42,153 nucleotides of DNA. Origin: a virus. Shown piece after piece: positions 6,778 to 14,545 of the stretch. Location of the stretch: positions 1 to 42,153 of the IMG/VR virus record IMGVR_UViG_3300045996_001655; one strand, given 5' to 3'. The position numbers and the translations under genes were made by a program. Each line of letters opens with the position of its first letter. Position 1 is the first letter of the stretch. Below the pieces are notes generated by a model, which saw nothing but the letters and a program-made list of their open reading frames with translations, made no database searches and had not been told where the DNA came from.

Positions 6778-7784
6778 AGGTCGCCCTCGCCGACGTTCTG
6801 GCGCACCCCTGCCCCACCTGCAAGATGCCCGCCCACGCCAAGTGCTGCGACGACGACGGCCACCGCGTCGACGGGGTGCACAACACCCGCATCCACCGCT
6901 ACCAGGTCGTCACCGAAGCCGTAGCCCACAACCGGGAGATCGAAGCCATGACCGACATCGCCATTCCCGACCAGCAGCCCGCCCCGGGCGTCGACCTCGA
7001 ACTGTGGGCGCGCAAGGCGCAGTCCGCCGCCGTCTACTCCGAGGCCGTCTGCTCCACCTCCATGGTCCCGGCCGCCTACCGCGGCAAGCCCGCCGAGGCG
7101 ACCGCGGCCATCCTGGCCGGCGCCGAGCTGGGCTTCTCCCCGATGGCCAGCCTGCGCGCCTTCGACAACATCCAGGGCGTCCCCGCGCCGAAGGCGATGA
7201 CGCTGCGCGCCGTCGTCCAGGCCGCCGGCCATCAGGTGGAGATCGTCGAGTCCACCGCCGAGCGAGCCGTGGTCCGCGGCCGCCGCGGCCTGATGAGCGG
7301 CTGGCAGACGTCCGTCTGGGACATCGCCCGGGCGCAGGCCATGCCGCAGTTCAAGTCCAATCCGAACTACAAGTCCAACCCGGCCGCGATGCTGGTCGCC
7401 CGGGCCACCGCCGAGGTCTGCCGCTGGATCGCCGCCGACGCCATCATGGGCATGCCGTACGCGGCCGAGGAGGTCGGCGACTTCGAGCCCGCTCCCGCCC
7501 CGCCGCCGGCGGTGCGCCGACTGTCGGTGGCGGACCTCGACGCGCCGGACGCGATCGAGGGTCCGATGGCCGCCGAGGAGAAGCAGCGGCGCCACATGTT
7601 CGCCCTGTGGAACGACCTCGGGTACGGCGGCGACGCCAACCGCGAGAAGCGGCTGCAGATAACCGCGAAGATCCTCGGCCTGCCGGAGCTGGAGTCCAGC
7701 TCGGACCTGACCAGCGCCGAGGCGGAAGCGGTCATCGACGCCCTGCGTGAGCGGCTGCGCCAGGCAGGCGGGCCGCAGCAGTGA
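6774..7784 (+). CDS. RecT-like single-strand annealing protein with N-terminal zinc finger
   Basis: A 336-residue protein. Residues 13-42 carry CPTC-x3-AHAKCC-x9-H-x2-RIH, a zinc-finger pattern common as a free module in actinophages. The RecT-like part begins near residue 59 (MTDIAIPDQQ) and includes an ILAGAELGFSPMASL motif and a SAPKA/VPAPKAM-type loop typical of phage RecT proteins. ATG at 6948, preceded by GGGAGA, could give a RecT-only product, so two isoforms are possible. It works with the upstream exonuclease in phage homologous recombination or repair. Confidence 0.8.
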   Translation: MKVALADVLAHPCPTCKMPAHAKCCDDDGHRVDGVHNTRIHRYQVVTEAVAHNREIEAMTDIAIPDQQPAPGVDLELWARKAQSAAVYSEAVCSTSMVPAAYRGKPAEATAAILAGAELGFSPMASLRAFDNIQGVPAPKAMTLRAVVQAAGHQVEIVESTAERAVVRGRRGLMSGWQTSVWDIARAQAMPQFKSNPNYKSNPAAMLVARATAEVCRWIAADAIMGMPYAAEEVGDFEPAPAPPPAVRRLSVADLDAPDAIEGPMAAEEKQRRHMFALWNDLGYGGDANREKRLQITAKILGLPELESSSDLTSAEAEAVIDALRERLRQAGGPQQ

Positions 7785-8131
7785 GCGCCAGCAAGGCCAA
7801 GGGCACGCGGTTCGAGTCGGCGATCTGCGAGTACCTCAACGCCGAGGGCTTCCCGGTGGAGCGACGCGCGCTGGCCGGCAGCTCCGACCGCGGGGACATC
7901 GCGGGCCTCCCGGTCGCGGTGGAGGCCAAGAACGTCAAGGCCACCGCGCTGGCCGCGTGGGTCGACGAGGCCGACGCAGAGGCCATCAACGCCCAGGCCC
8001 CGCTCGGCGGCGTCGTCTGGCACCACCGCCGCGGCCGGGCGCACCCGTCGCAGGGCTTCGTGACCATGTCCGGCGCCACCTTCGTCCGCCTGCTGCGGGC
8101 ACTCACCCAGAACGGAGGCACCCATGCCTGA
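7781..8131 (+). CDS. PD-(D/E)XK resolvase-like nuclease
   Basis: A 116-residue protein. GTRFESAI, then GSSDRGDIAGLPVAVEAKNV, places Asp and E-x-K residues as in Holliday-junction-resolvase/VRR-type PD-(D/E)XK nucleases (motif D-x10-ExK, residues about 38-50). It lies directly after RecE and RecT, so it probably processes recombination intermediates. The GTG start overlaps the RecT stop. An Hjc-like endonuclease is the best guess; activity is not proven by sequence. Confidence 0.7.
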   Translation: MSASKAKGTRFESAICEYLNAEGFPVERRALAGSSDRGDIAGLPVAVEAKNVKATALAAWVDEADAEAINAQAPLGGVVWHHRRGRAHPSQGFVTMSGATFVRLLRALTQNGGTHA

Positions 8132-8339
8132 CGATCCCCGCACGTGGGCTCTACCGGCCGAGCCCGACGACTGCACCGCCGTCCGCGACCGTCGCGGTCA
8201 GCTCTGGCTCGCCCCGGGCCGCCCCGGCAACAACCTGTGGTGGAGGGGGAGGCTCGGCAACGGAACCGGCTACGAGTGGCACGAGCTGCTGTTCGCCGCA
8301 GGTCCGCTGACTGCCGACACCTCGCAGGGGGAGTCGTGA
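8124..8339 (+). CDS. Hypothetical Trp-rich small protein
   Basis: A 71-residue protein with a likely small beta fold (GQLWLAPGRPGNNLWWRGRLG, GYEWHELLF). GGAGG upstream of ATG 8124 supports the start, which overlaps the nuclease gene by 8 bases. Function unknown. Confidence 0.6.
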   Translation: MPDDPRTWALPAEPDDCTAVRDRRGQLWLAPGRPGNNLWWRGRLGNGTGYEWHELLFAAGPLTADTSQGES

Positions 8340-8689
8340 GCTGGCGAACGATTCGCCGCGGCCTGTACGGCCCGGCCACCGTCGAGCACACCGTCCCGCC
8401 CGCCGACGTCGTCGCGCCGACGCTGGACGACACCGCCGAGTCGACCACCCTGGAGCGCGCCGCCCGCGTCGCCGAGGCCCTGCGCCTGGTCGAGGCCGCT
8501 CTGTACCGCGAGGCGAAGCGGGGCCGCGACACCGGCACCCGCAACCCGGACCTGGCGAACCTGTGCCTGGAGGTTCGGTCCGCGCTGCGGCCGTCACCGC
8601 CCGGCTCCGAGGTGCTGCACGAGGCGCCGCCCCGGTTCGCGACGGGCGGCCCGCTCCGGCCGTCCGACTACCGGTGGTACGGGTCATGA
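8336..8689 (+). CDS. Hypothetical early protein
   Basis: A 117-residue protein whose middle section (ERAARVAEALRLVEAALYREAKRGRDTG) is predicted helical; the C-terminus is Pro-rich and ends in DYRWYGS. No family recognised. The GTG start overlaps the preceding gene, and its stop overlaps the next ATG. Confidence 0.6.
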   Translation: MSWRTIRRGLYGPATVEHTVPPADVVAPTLDDTAESTTLERAARVAEALRLVEAALYREAKRGRDTGTRNPDLANLCLEVRSALRPSPPGSEVLHEAPPRFATGGPLRPSDYRWYGS

Positions 8690-8958
8690 CCGGCGTCAAG
8701 GATGCCCACACGCTGGCGCTCGACGGCTTCCGGGTCTTCGTGTGCAGCGCCGGAGCGAGCTGGGCACTGTCCTGCCTCGAAACCGACTGCAACGCGAGGG
8801 TCATCGGCTACCGAGGGCGCGACAACGCGGTCAAAGGCGGCGCCGGTCACCTCCTGTGGCATGCCCACGGCAAGCCGACCTGCCGGGACTGCGGGGCCTG
8901 GCTGCCTTACCGGACCGCCCGTCGCTGCCGCAAGGGCAGATGCGAGGCGACGTCATGA
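8686..8958 (+). CDS. Zinc-ribbon-like small protein
   Basis: A 90-residue protein with seven cysteines, including CLETDC in the middle and a C-terminal CRDCGAWL-x5-RRCRKGRC segment, with H-LLWHAHG between. The spacing suggests two zinc-binding clusters. It could bind nucleic acid; no specific family is assigned. Confidence 0.6.
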   Translation: MTGVKDAHTLALDGFRVFVCSAGASWALSCLETDCNARVIGYRGRDNAVKGGAGHLLWHAHGKPTCRDCGAWLPYRTARRCRKGRCEATS

Positions 8959-9482
8959 GCGACCCCTACGCGGGACAGTACGGCGACCCGCAGACCATCG
9001 CCTCGGCCGGTGAGTCCACCTCGGCGCTGCTGCGGCGCGCCTACGAGACCACCGACCAGCTGGCGGCCGAGATCTCCGAGCTGCGCCGGGAGCGCGACGC
9101 CCTGCGACACCAGCTCGCGGCCGTGCTCGAAGAGCGCGACGAGCTGAAGGCGGAGGTCGATCGGCTGGTCGATCTCGGCGGCAAGGCCATGGGTGAGCGG
9201 GATCAGGCCAACGAGCTGACCGACAAGATCGCGGCCGAGCTGCGCCTCGTCACCCGGGAACGCGACTCGCTGGCCCGCCGCTGCGCCGTGCGCTTCGAGG
9301 AGACGCAGGCGCTCAAGGCCGAACTGGAGCAGCTGCGCTACAGCGGCTGGCAGGTCGCCCGTGACGGCGGCCGCCAGTGCACCGCCTGCGCCCGGGAGAT
9401 CCGGCGCGGCGAGGCCTACAGCGTCAACACGACCGACGACACGCTCCGCCACGTCTTCTGCCCGGCGGGAGGCACGCCGTGA
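8955..9482 (+). CDS. Coiled-coil protein with C-terminal zinc motif
   Basis: A 175-residue protein. Residues about 30-130 form a long coiled coil rich in Glu, Arg and Leu (AAEISELRRERDALRHQLAA and following heptads). The C-terminus has CTACAREIRRGE and a second Cys near the end, a zinc-finger-like module. It probably oligomerises. Function unknown; its context is the early operon. Confidence 0.65.
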   Translation: MSDPYAGQYGDPQTIASAGESTSALLRRAYETTDQLAAEISELRRERDALRHQLAAVLEERDELKAEVDRLVDLGGKAMGERDQANELTDKIAAELRLVTRERDSLARRCAVRFEETQALKAELEQLRYSGWQVARDGGRQCTACAREIRRGEAYSVNTTDDTLRHVFCPAGGTP

Positions 9483-9727
9483 CGGCCGCCGTGCGGGCTG
9501 GCAGGCCCGACGCCGACCAGCTGTACCGCATCGCACGGCAGGTCCGCTACGACGACCGCCGCGCCGCCGTCCACCGCGTCACCGCCGCCACGTTTCGGCG
9601 CGGGTTCGGCCACGTCTACCTCGCGGCCTGCGGCGAACAGCTCACCGCGGCCGGTGGCGCCATCCTCACCACCCGCGACGTCAACTGCTCCGGCTGCGTG
9701 CCGGGCTGGAAGGGCGGCACCCCGTGA
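9479..9727 (+). CDS. Hypothetical early protein with C-terminal CxxC
   Basis: An 82-residue basic protein. The GFGHVYLAACGEQLTAAGGAILTTRDVNCSGC segment resembles small actinobacterial zinc-binding phage proteins. The GTG start overlaps the coiled-coil gene by 4 bases. Function unknown. Confidence 0.55.
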   Translation: MTAAVRAGRPDADQLYRIARQVRYDDRRAAVHRVTAATFRRGFGHVYLAACGEQLTAAGGAILTTRDVNCSGCVPGWKGGTP

Positions 9728-9969
9728 TCGAAGTGACCGACGAGATGGTGCAACTGGTCTACGAGCAGATCGACTTCGTCAACCACGGTGACGACGGCAT
9801 CCGCGAGGGCTTGGCCGCCGTGCTCGCCATCATCGAGCGGGACCACGCGCTGCTTCCGTACTGCAACGCCGAACTGATGCCGGGCGTCGTGTGCAAGCTC
9901 GACAAGAACCTCGGACACGCTGAACACAGGGCGAGGATGCCCGGCGGCAACCCGGTGAGCTGGTCGTGA
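9724..9969 (+). CDS. Hypothetical early protein
   Basis: An 81-residue acidic N-terminal helical protein (TDEMVQLVYEQIDFVNHGDDG, a pattern common in small actinophage proteins), with cysteines at about 48 and 57. No function assigned. It is coupled on both sides by short overlaps. Confidence 0.55.
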   Translation: MIEVTDEMVQLVYEQIDFVNHGDDGIREGLAAVLAIIERDHALLPYCNAELMPGVVCKLDKNLGHAEHRARMPGGNPVSWS

Positions 9970-10085
9970 TGGACCCGATCGACGTGCTGTGGGCGCTCTC
10001 CCAGCAGCCGACCTGGCTGGGCTACCTCCTGCTCGCCGGCGGCTTCTTCGCCCTCGGCCTGATCTGCGGGATCGGCCTGCGATGA
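9969..10085 (+). CDS. 38-residue single-pass membrane microprotein
   Basis: ATG 9969 overlaps the preceding TGA by one base. The product has a short polar N-terminus and one hydrophobic segment (WLGYLLLAGGFFALGLICGIG). Its stop overlaps the next ATG (ATGA). It is supported by tight coupling and a clear transmembrane segment; function unknown. Confidence 0.5.
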   Translation: MDPIDVLWALSQQPTWLGYLLLAGGFFALGLICGIGLR

Positions 10086-10345
10086 GGCCCCGCCACCAGC
10101 AGCGCAAGGCCGCACGGGAGCAGGCCAACGCCGCCCTGTGCGGCCTCCCGCTGACCGAATACCTGGCGCTGGACCGCCGGGAACGCAAGCGGCGGGTGAG
10201 TCGGGCTCTGGCCGCCGCGGAGATCCCTTTCAGAGTCGTGGGCATGGGGCTGTTTCCGCTCCCCGGCGAGCGCCGCCGGATGGCCCTTGCCTTGGCCGAA
10301 GCCCGCAGAGAGCTTTCACGCATCGAAGGAGGCGGCCGTGGATAG
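10082..10345 (+). CDS. Basic hypothetical protein
   Basis: An 87-residue protein rich in Arg and Ala with likely helices; RKRRVSRALAAAEIPF and ERRRMALALAEARRELSRIEG suggest a nucleic-acid-binding helical protein. No domain recognised. It overlaps the genes on both sides. Confidence 0.55.
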   Translation: MRPRHQQRKAAREQANAALCGLPLTEYLALDRRERKRRVSRALAAAEIPFRVVGMGLFPLPGERRRMALALAEARRELSRIEGGGRG

Positions 10346-10604
10346 CGCCACGCTCGCCGCGCTGCGGGGACGGCTCCAGGCCGCCCTGGTCGCCGTCGAC
10401 CAGCTCATAGCCGCCGACGGACGCCGCTGCGCCGACTGCAACCGCCGCTCCGACGACCTCACCCTGTGCGCCGACGAGCAGTGGCGCGGACCCAGCTGCC
10501 GCAAGCGGTGGGAACGGGGCGTCGGGATTCAGCTGCCGGTTGGCGACGGCCAGATCCGGCCGGTCCGGACCACGGTGGACTTCCAGAAGGCGGGGCTGCT
10601 GTGA
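10338..10604 (+). CDS. Small zinc-binding hypothetical protein
   Basis: An 88-residue protein: an N-terminal helix (TLAALRGRLQAALVAVDQLI), then CADC, later C and SCRKRWERG, giving a four-cysteine zinc-ribbon-like pattern. GTG 10338 is preceded by GGAGG. Function unknown. Confidence 0.55.
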   Translation: MDSATLAALRGRLQAALVAVDQLIAADGRRCADCNRRSDDLTLCADEQWRGPSCRKRWERGVGIQLPVGDGQIRPVRTTVDFQKAGLL

Positions 10605-10783
10605 CCGCCCGCCCCGCGCCGCACCCGTTCGTGGCCGACGAGGACCTGCCGCCGGACATGAACGGCCGGCGGGTGTGCCGCTGCGGCCTGGTCGGCCGCC
10701 CCGGCGACGCCCACCACGACATGCCGGACGTGCCGGAGCAGGCCGAGGCGCGGCGCTGGGCCGGAGAACGGGAGGACGAGTGA
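10601..10783 (+). CDS. Small hypothetical protein with CRC...H motif
   Basis: A 60-residue protein with RRVCRCGLVGRPGDAHH, a short Cys/His motif seen in actinophage early proteins of unknown function. The GTG start overlaps the preceding stop, and its own stop overlaps the methyltransferase GTG. Confidence 0.55.
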   Translation: MTARPAPHPFVADEDLPPDMNGRRVCRCGLVGRPGDAHHDMPDVPEQAEARRWAGEREDE

Positions 10784-11796
10784 GCGCCACCATCATCCGC
10801 GGCGACACCCGCCGGCTGCCGCTGGCCGACGCCAGCGTCGACCTGATCGTCACCTCCCCGCCCTACTGGGCCCTGCGGTCGTACACCGACGGCGGCCAGC
10901 ACTACGGCGGGCAGATCGGCGCCGAGCGGACACCGGCCGCGTACGTCGACAGCCTGATTGAGTGCACCCGCGAATGGATGCGCGTGCTCAAGCCGTCCGG
11001 GTCGATGTGGATCAACCTGGGTGACAAGTACAGCGGTGCCCAGGCGCAGAACTTCGGAGGACAGTCCCGTGCCGGTGCATCGTCCGAGACGTGGCGCTTG
11101 ACCAACCCTAAGAACACCGGCATTCCGGCCAAGTCGCTGATGGGACTGCCGTGGCGGTACGCGATCCGGTGCATCGACGACCTCGGACTGATCCTGCGCG
11201 CCGAGGTCATCTGGTCGAAGCCGAACGGGCTGCCCGAGTCCGTCACCGACCGGGTCCGGCGCTCGCACGAGACCTGGCTGCACTTCACGAAGGAGCCGAG
11301 GTACTTCTCTGCCGTGGACGCCATCCGCGAGCCAGCCAGCGATTTCGCGAGGCCTCGCAATGCCGTCCGGACCACGCCCCCGCCACCGGGCAACCGGCCG
11401 CGGGCGATGGCCGACACGGTCAACCCGCTTGGCAGGCTGCCAGGCAGCGTCTGGGAGATCGCCACGCAGCCGCTTAAGGCTCCCGCCGAGCTGGGCGTCG
11501 ACCACTTCGCCGCTTTCCCGATGGAGTGGCCACGCCGAATCGTGCAGGGCTGGTCGCCCACCGGCGGGACCGTCCTCGACCCGTTCGGTGGCACGGGCAC
11601 TACCGCCCTGGTCGCGTCGTCGCTCGGCCGGCACGGGATCAGCGTGGACATGTCCGCCGACTACTGCCGCCTCGCCGCCTGGCGAACTACCGACCTCGGC
11701 CAGCGCGCCTCGGCGATGCAGGTCGCGAGGCCTCCAGTGCAGCTGGCCGGTCAGCAGGACCTGTTCGCCATTGCCGCCGAGAAGGAGGGCGACTGA
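10780..11796 (+). CDS. Orphan DNA methyltransferase (N4-cytosine/N6-adenine type)
   Basis: A 338-residue SAM-dependent DNA methyltransferase. Catalytic motif IV TSPPYW (residues 25-30) precedes the SAM-binding motif DPFGGTGTT (267-275), the beta-group order; the region between (about 80-220) is the target-recognition region. SPPY favours N4-cytosine or N6-adenine modification. No restriction endonuclease gene is adjacent, so it probably protects phage DNA from host restriction or marks replication. The GTG start overlaps the upstream gene. A 303-bp region before the replication gene follows. Confidence 0.88.
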   Translation: MSATIIRGDTRRLPLADASVDLIVTSPPYWALRSYTDGGQHYGGQIGAERTPAAYVDSLIECTREWMRVLKPSGSMWINLGDKYSGAQAQNFGGQSRAGASSETWRLTNPKNTGIPAKSLMGLPWRYAIRCIDDLGLILRAEVIWSKPNGLPESVTDRVRRSHETWLHFTKEPRYFSAVDAIREPASDFARPRNAVRTTPPPPGNRPRAMADTVNPLGRLPGSVWEIATQPLKAPAELGVDHFAAFPMEWPRRIVQGWSPTGGTVLDPFGGTGTTALVASSLGRHGISVDMSADYCRLAAWRTTDLGQRASAMQVARPPVQLAGQQDLFAIAAEKEGD

Positions 11797-12022
11797 CACA
11801 GGCCGGAATGCGATGTGCGAAATAGCGGCCCGGCCGCCCGATATCGGCACGGAATAGCGCGAGGTAATTGTGATCAAGAATGCAGGGGAATCCGGCGCGG
11901 CGCGCATTGGTGTGCGCCGTGAGCTGGGAGAATGGGTCGGCCGGGAGGGTGCGCTAACACCCCACCCCGGCCTAAGGCACCACCCGTTCGCTAGTCCCGA
12001 ACCGGAAGGAGCCCTGGCTCAG

Positions 12023-12103
12023 ATGATGCCATGGCGCAGCCCTCTGTGGCGCACCCGCAACGCCGTGCAATCTGTCACCGCCCAATCGGGCGGCTCCTCA
12101 TGA
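12023..12103 (+). CDS. Possible 26-residue leader peptide coupled to the replication gene
   Basis: ATG 12023 (or 12026) is preceded at 12006-12011 by AAGGAG, the only good ribosome site in this region. The short frame encodes a Trp/Arg/Ser-rich peptide whose TGA overlaps the replication-gene ATG at 12100 (ATGA). The main gene has no Shine-Dalgarno of its own. The rest of 11797-12022 shows no convincing gene; an in-frame GTG at 11870 lacks a ribosome site. Confidence 0.4.
   Translation: MMPWRSPLWRTRNAVQSVTAQSGGSS
12078..12093 (+). promoter_or_regulatory. Translation-control hairpin before the replication gene
   Basis: CCGCCC (12078-12083) and GGGCGG (12088-12093) form a perfect 6-bp stem with an AATC loop, 6 bases upstream of the replication ATG. 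It lies within the leader peptide frame, so ribosomes finishing that frame would melt it and reinitiate at 12100. This mechanism is inference from geometry. Confidence 0.45.
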
Positions 12104-12798
12104 CGTGGTTCAAGATCGACGACTCGTTCTACGACCACCCCAAAGTGTTCGACGCCCCCGACTGCGCCTTGGCGCTGTGGTTGCGCGCCGGCACCTGGTC
12201 AGCACGAAACCTCACCGACGGTCTCGTGCCCCCCGGGATGCCCGCTCGCCTCTGCGACGACCCGGAACGAGCAGTCAAGGAGCTTCTTGACCGCGGGCTG
12301 TGGAAGCGAGCGAAGGGTGGATACCGGTTCCACGACTGGCAGGACTATCAACCGAACAAAGATCAGGTCGAGGCAGAGAGGAAAGCGGCGCGTGTTCGCA
12401 TGCAAAAACTACGCGAGCAACGTAAAGCCGCAGGTGGGACCGCAAACGGTTCGCCCGAACGTTCGCCGAACGAGGGGCGAACGTTCGGGCGAAGTTCGCA
12501 ACCCCCGACCCGACCCGACCTAAGTACTTCTAGGGGGCGCCCTAACAGCGCTACTCACGACCGCGCGCACGCAGCCTCAGAGCCCCCCTCCCCCCGATGC
12601 CCAGAACACGAAGACCAACCGACCGATGACCCCTGCGGTCGGTGCGCCGATGCCCGGCGCGCACGAACTCGCTGGGACGTAGCCGACGCGGAGCGTCGGC
12701 GCAACGCCCCGAAGTGCCGCAGCCACCGCGGCCAGCCCGCAGACAACTGCGCCCTCTGCCGATCCGAAGCCCTCGCCGCCGAGGAGGAATCACCATGA
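12100..12798 (+). CDS. Replication initiation protein (O-like) with HTH N-terminus
   Basis: A 232-residue protein opening MTWFKIDDSFYDHPKV, a hallmark of phage replication-initiation/HTH proteins in actinophages. The N-terminal 90 residues are a winged-helix-like region. The middle is basic and low complexity and is encoded by DNA holding an 18-bp inverted repeat (candidate origin). The C-terminus has two similar zinc modules (CPEHEDQPTDDPCGRC and CRSHRGQPADNCALC). Lambda O is the model: initiator plus origin in the same gene. No helicase gene was seen, so host DnaB would be needed. Confidence 0.7.
   Translation: MTWFKIDDSFYDHPKVFDAPDCALALWLRAGTWSARNLTDGLVPPGMPARLCDDPERAVKELLDRGLWKRAKGGYRFHDWQDYQPNKDQVEAERKAARVRMQKLREQRKAAGGTANGSPERSPNEGRTFGRSSQPPTRPDLSTSRGRPNSATHDRAHAASEPPSPRCPEHEDQPTDDPCGRCADARRARTRWDVADAERRRNAPKCRSHRGQPADNCALCRSEALAAEEESP
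12450..12493. repeat. Perfect 18-bp inverted repeat inside the replication gene (candidate origin)
   Basis: Arms at 12450-12467 and 12476-12493 are exact reverse complements separated by 8 bases. Each arm holds the 10-bp palindrome CGAACGTTCG. A short AT-rich stretch with the palindrome AAGTACTT follows at 12522-12529. An origin embedded in the initiator gene matches lambda-type organisation; alternatively this is an autoregulatory operator. Confidence 0.6.
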
Positions 12799-13169
12799 CC
12801 GACCTGCGTGACCAGCTGCCCGCCTTCGAGGACGCCGCCCGCCGGCTGCTGCACCGCCCCGCCCGCCGCCTCGTCCTCGTCAACGCCCGCCCCGCCAACT
12901 GCCACCCCGACCGGCCCGTCAACGCCCGCGGCCTCTGCCACTCCTGCTACCACCGCCACCGCCAGCAGGGCACCCTCGACCATTACCCCACCAAGCGCAC
13001 CCTGCGATTCCGCGTCGACTTCGTCGCCGACTACGTGCTGCTGCGCTCCGAGGGCTACACCCGGCGCCAGATCGCCGAACGCCTCGGCATGACCTACCCC
13101 GGCGTAACCAACGCCTACCTGCGCGCCGTCCGCGCCGGCGCCCTCACCCCCGACCGGAGGACCGCATGA
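12795..13169 (+). CDS. Zinc-finger plus HTH protein
   Basis: A 124-residue protein. Residues about 35-60 carry a C-x10-C-x2-C-x3-H-type cluster (CHPDRPVNARGLCHSCYHRH), and the C-terminal half an HTH (GYTRRQIAERLGMTYPGVTNAYLRA). It probably binds DNA. GGAGGA upstream supports ATG 12795, which overlaps the replication gene by 4 bases. It may be a replication accessory or regulator. Confidence 0.65.
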   Translation: MTDLRDQLPAFEDAARRLLHRPARRLVLVNARPANCHPDRPVNARGLCHSCYHRHRQQGTLDHYPTKRTLRFRVDFVADYVLLRSEGYTRRQIAERLGMTYPGVTNAYLRAVRAGALTPDRRTA

Positions 13170-13375
13170 CCACCCGCGCCCAGCTCTCCGAGACCGCCTG
13201 GCGGGCACGCAAAGCCGCCGGGCTCAGCCAGCTCCAGGTCGCCAACCTCGGTGAGCTCAACCAGTCGCAGGTGTGCGACTTCGAGAACGGCCGGACCCTG
13301 TCGCTGGACAAGGTGCTCCGCCTGTTCGCCGCCCTCAACCTCGACCTGGTCCCCACCGAACGGGAGGACGCATGA
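13166..13375 (+). CDS. Small XRE-type HTH protein
   Basis: A 69-residue protein that is almost entirely one helix-turn-helix: LSETAWRARKAAGLSQLQVANLGE, then LNQSQVCDFENGRTLSLDKVLRLFAAL, a classic Cro/CI-type arrangement. Late in the early operon, it is a plausible late-phase regulator or the antitoxin half of a pair, but no toxin is adjacent. It is coupled on both sides. Confidence 0.7.
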   Translation: MTTRAQLSETAWRARKAAGLSQLQVANLGELNQSQVCDFENGRTLSLDKVLRLFAALNLDLVPTEREDA

Positions 13376-13509
13376 ACGCGCTGCAGGTCCTCGGCCTCGC
13401 CGGGTGCGTCATCGCGGCCGCCGCGGTGTTCGCCTACCTCGCCGCCTGGGCGGCCATCGGCCACGAGCCGCTGCTCGCCCGCAACTGCACCTGCCGGGAG
13501 CGCCCGTGA
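13372..13509 (+). CDS. 45-residue single-pass membrane protein
   Basis: ATG 13372 overlaps the preceding stop (ATGA). One hydrophobic segment (residues about 5-30) is followed by a short tail with CTCRERP. Function unknown; supported by coupling and a clear membrane segment. Confidence 0.5.
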   Translation: MNALQVLGLAGCVIAAAAVFAYLAAWAAIGHEPLLARNCTCRERP

Positions 13510-14414
13510 CCACCGAGAACCGCTGCGTGCTCTGCGGGCGCCCGATGCCCGACGCGGCGTACGCGTGCCACTCCGACGCCCTCAGCCTGTCTCAGACGCT
13601 CCAGACCGCCTCGGGGCATGCGGAGGACGCCGAGGCGGTGATCGCCCGTCAGGCGCGCTATGGGGGCGGTGGAAGCGGTGGTTCTGGCGAACCCCTGCCC
13701 GTCGACCTGACCGCATCGGCCCGATACGCCGCGATCGGTGGCGCCATCACCACCTGGACCCGGCACGTGCTCGACGGGCGCGGGGTCACCCTGCCCGCCT
13801 GGCGTCCGGTCGCGGGACCCCCGTGTCGGCCACGCAGCCCCGAGCACCATGTGTACTGGCAGATGCACCGATGCCCGCATCAGAGCTGCGAGGCCATCCG
13901 CAGCCAGTCCACACCGGGACCGATCGCACAGGCCGCCGCCTGGCTCGCCACCCAGGTCGACTGGCTCCGCCGACAGCCCGAAGCCGACGAGGCGTTCCGC
14001 GAGCTCACCGCAGCCTGCGAAGACCTGGCCCGCCTCGTCGACCGACCGGCCGACAAGGACCTCGTCGGCATGTGCGACTGCGGCAAGGTTCTCTACGCAC
14101 CCCGCGGCAAGACCGTCGTCGCCTGCCCCGTGCCGACGTGCCGGCTTACCTGGAACGTCGAGAAGTCCCGGGAGATCCTGCGCAAGGCGCTCGACGGCAA
14201 GCTCGTCACCGCGGCCGAGGCCGCACGGCTCGGCGCCTACCTCGACACCGACCGCAACCAGCAGCAGATCCGCAAGCTGATCAACGCCTGGTCGGTGCGG
14301 ACGATGGTTGCCGCTCACGGCGAGATCGACGGCGAACCAACGTTCCGGTTCGGCGACATCGCTGATCGGTTGGCCCGAACGCCGAGACGTACGCCACGCG
14401 CTGACGCTGCTTGA
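13506..14414 (+). CDS. Zinc-binding, HTH-containing hypothetical protein
   Basis: A 302-residue protein. Cys clusters occur at CVLCGRPMPDAAYAC (N-terminus), HRCPHQSC (about 125-132) and CDCGKVLYAPRGKTVVACPVPTC (about 195-217), giving a zinc-ribbon-like character; residues 230-290 look like an HTH/MerR-like region (LVTAAEAARLG). It is the last gene of the early operon. A role in the switch to late expression is possible but unproven. It is followed at once by a strong hairpin. Confidence 0.6.
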   Translation: MTTENRCVLCGRPMPDAAYACHSDALSLSQTLQTASGHAEDAEAVIARQARYGGGGSGGSGEPLPVDLTASARYAAIGGAITTWTRHVLDGRGVTLPAWRPVAGPPCRPRSPEHHVYWQMHRCPHQSCEAIRSQSTPGPIAQAAAWLATQVDWLRRQPEADEAFRELTAACEDLARLVDRPADKDLVGMCDCGKVLYAPRGKTVVACPVPTCRLTWNVEKSREILRKALDGKLVTAAEAARLGAYLDTDRNQQQIRKLINAWSVRTMVAAHGEIDGEPTFRFGDIADRLARTPRRTPRADAA

Positions 14415-14480
14415 CCGAGTTGATCACGCGCAGTACTGTCACCGGCATCTGGCAGGCGAAGTCTGCCCAGAGCCAAGACC

Positions 14481-14516
14481 ACGACAGCCCAGGCCCCCAC
14501 GCCTGGGCTTCGTCGT
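14481..14516. terminator. Hairpin terminator closing the early operon
   Basis: AGCCCAGGC (14486-14494) and GCCTGGGCT (14501-14509) form a 9-bp stem around a CCCCAC loop; ACGAC (14481-14485) and GTCGT (14512-14516) extend it after a two-base bulge. The T-run is weak, typical of GC-rich actinobacterial terminators. It lies 67 bases after the last early gene. Confidence 0.6.
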
Positions 14517-14545
14517 ATCCAGGCCAGGGGAATCTGGGGGGAAGC

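Noticed and set aside
11870-12022. Possible gene starting GTG 11870 before the replication gene
   Set aside because: No ribosome site and no protein features; only the last 26 codons after AAGGAG are retained as a possible leader.
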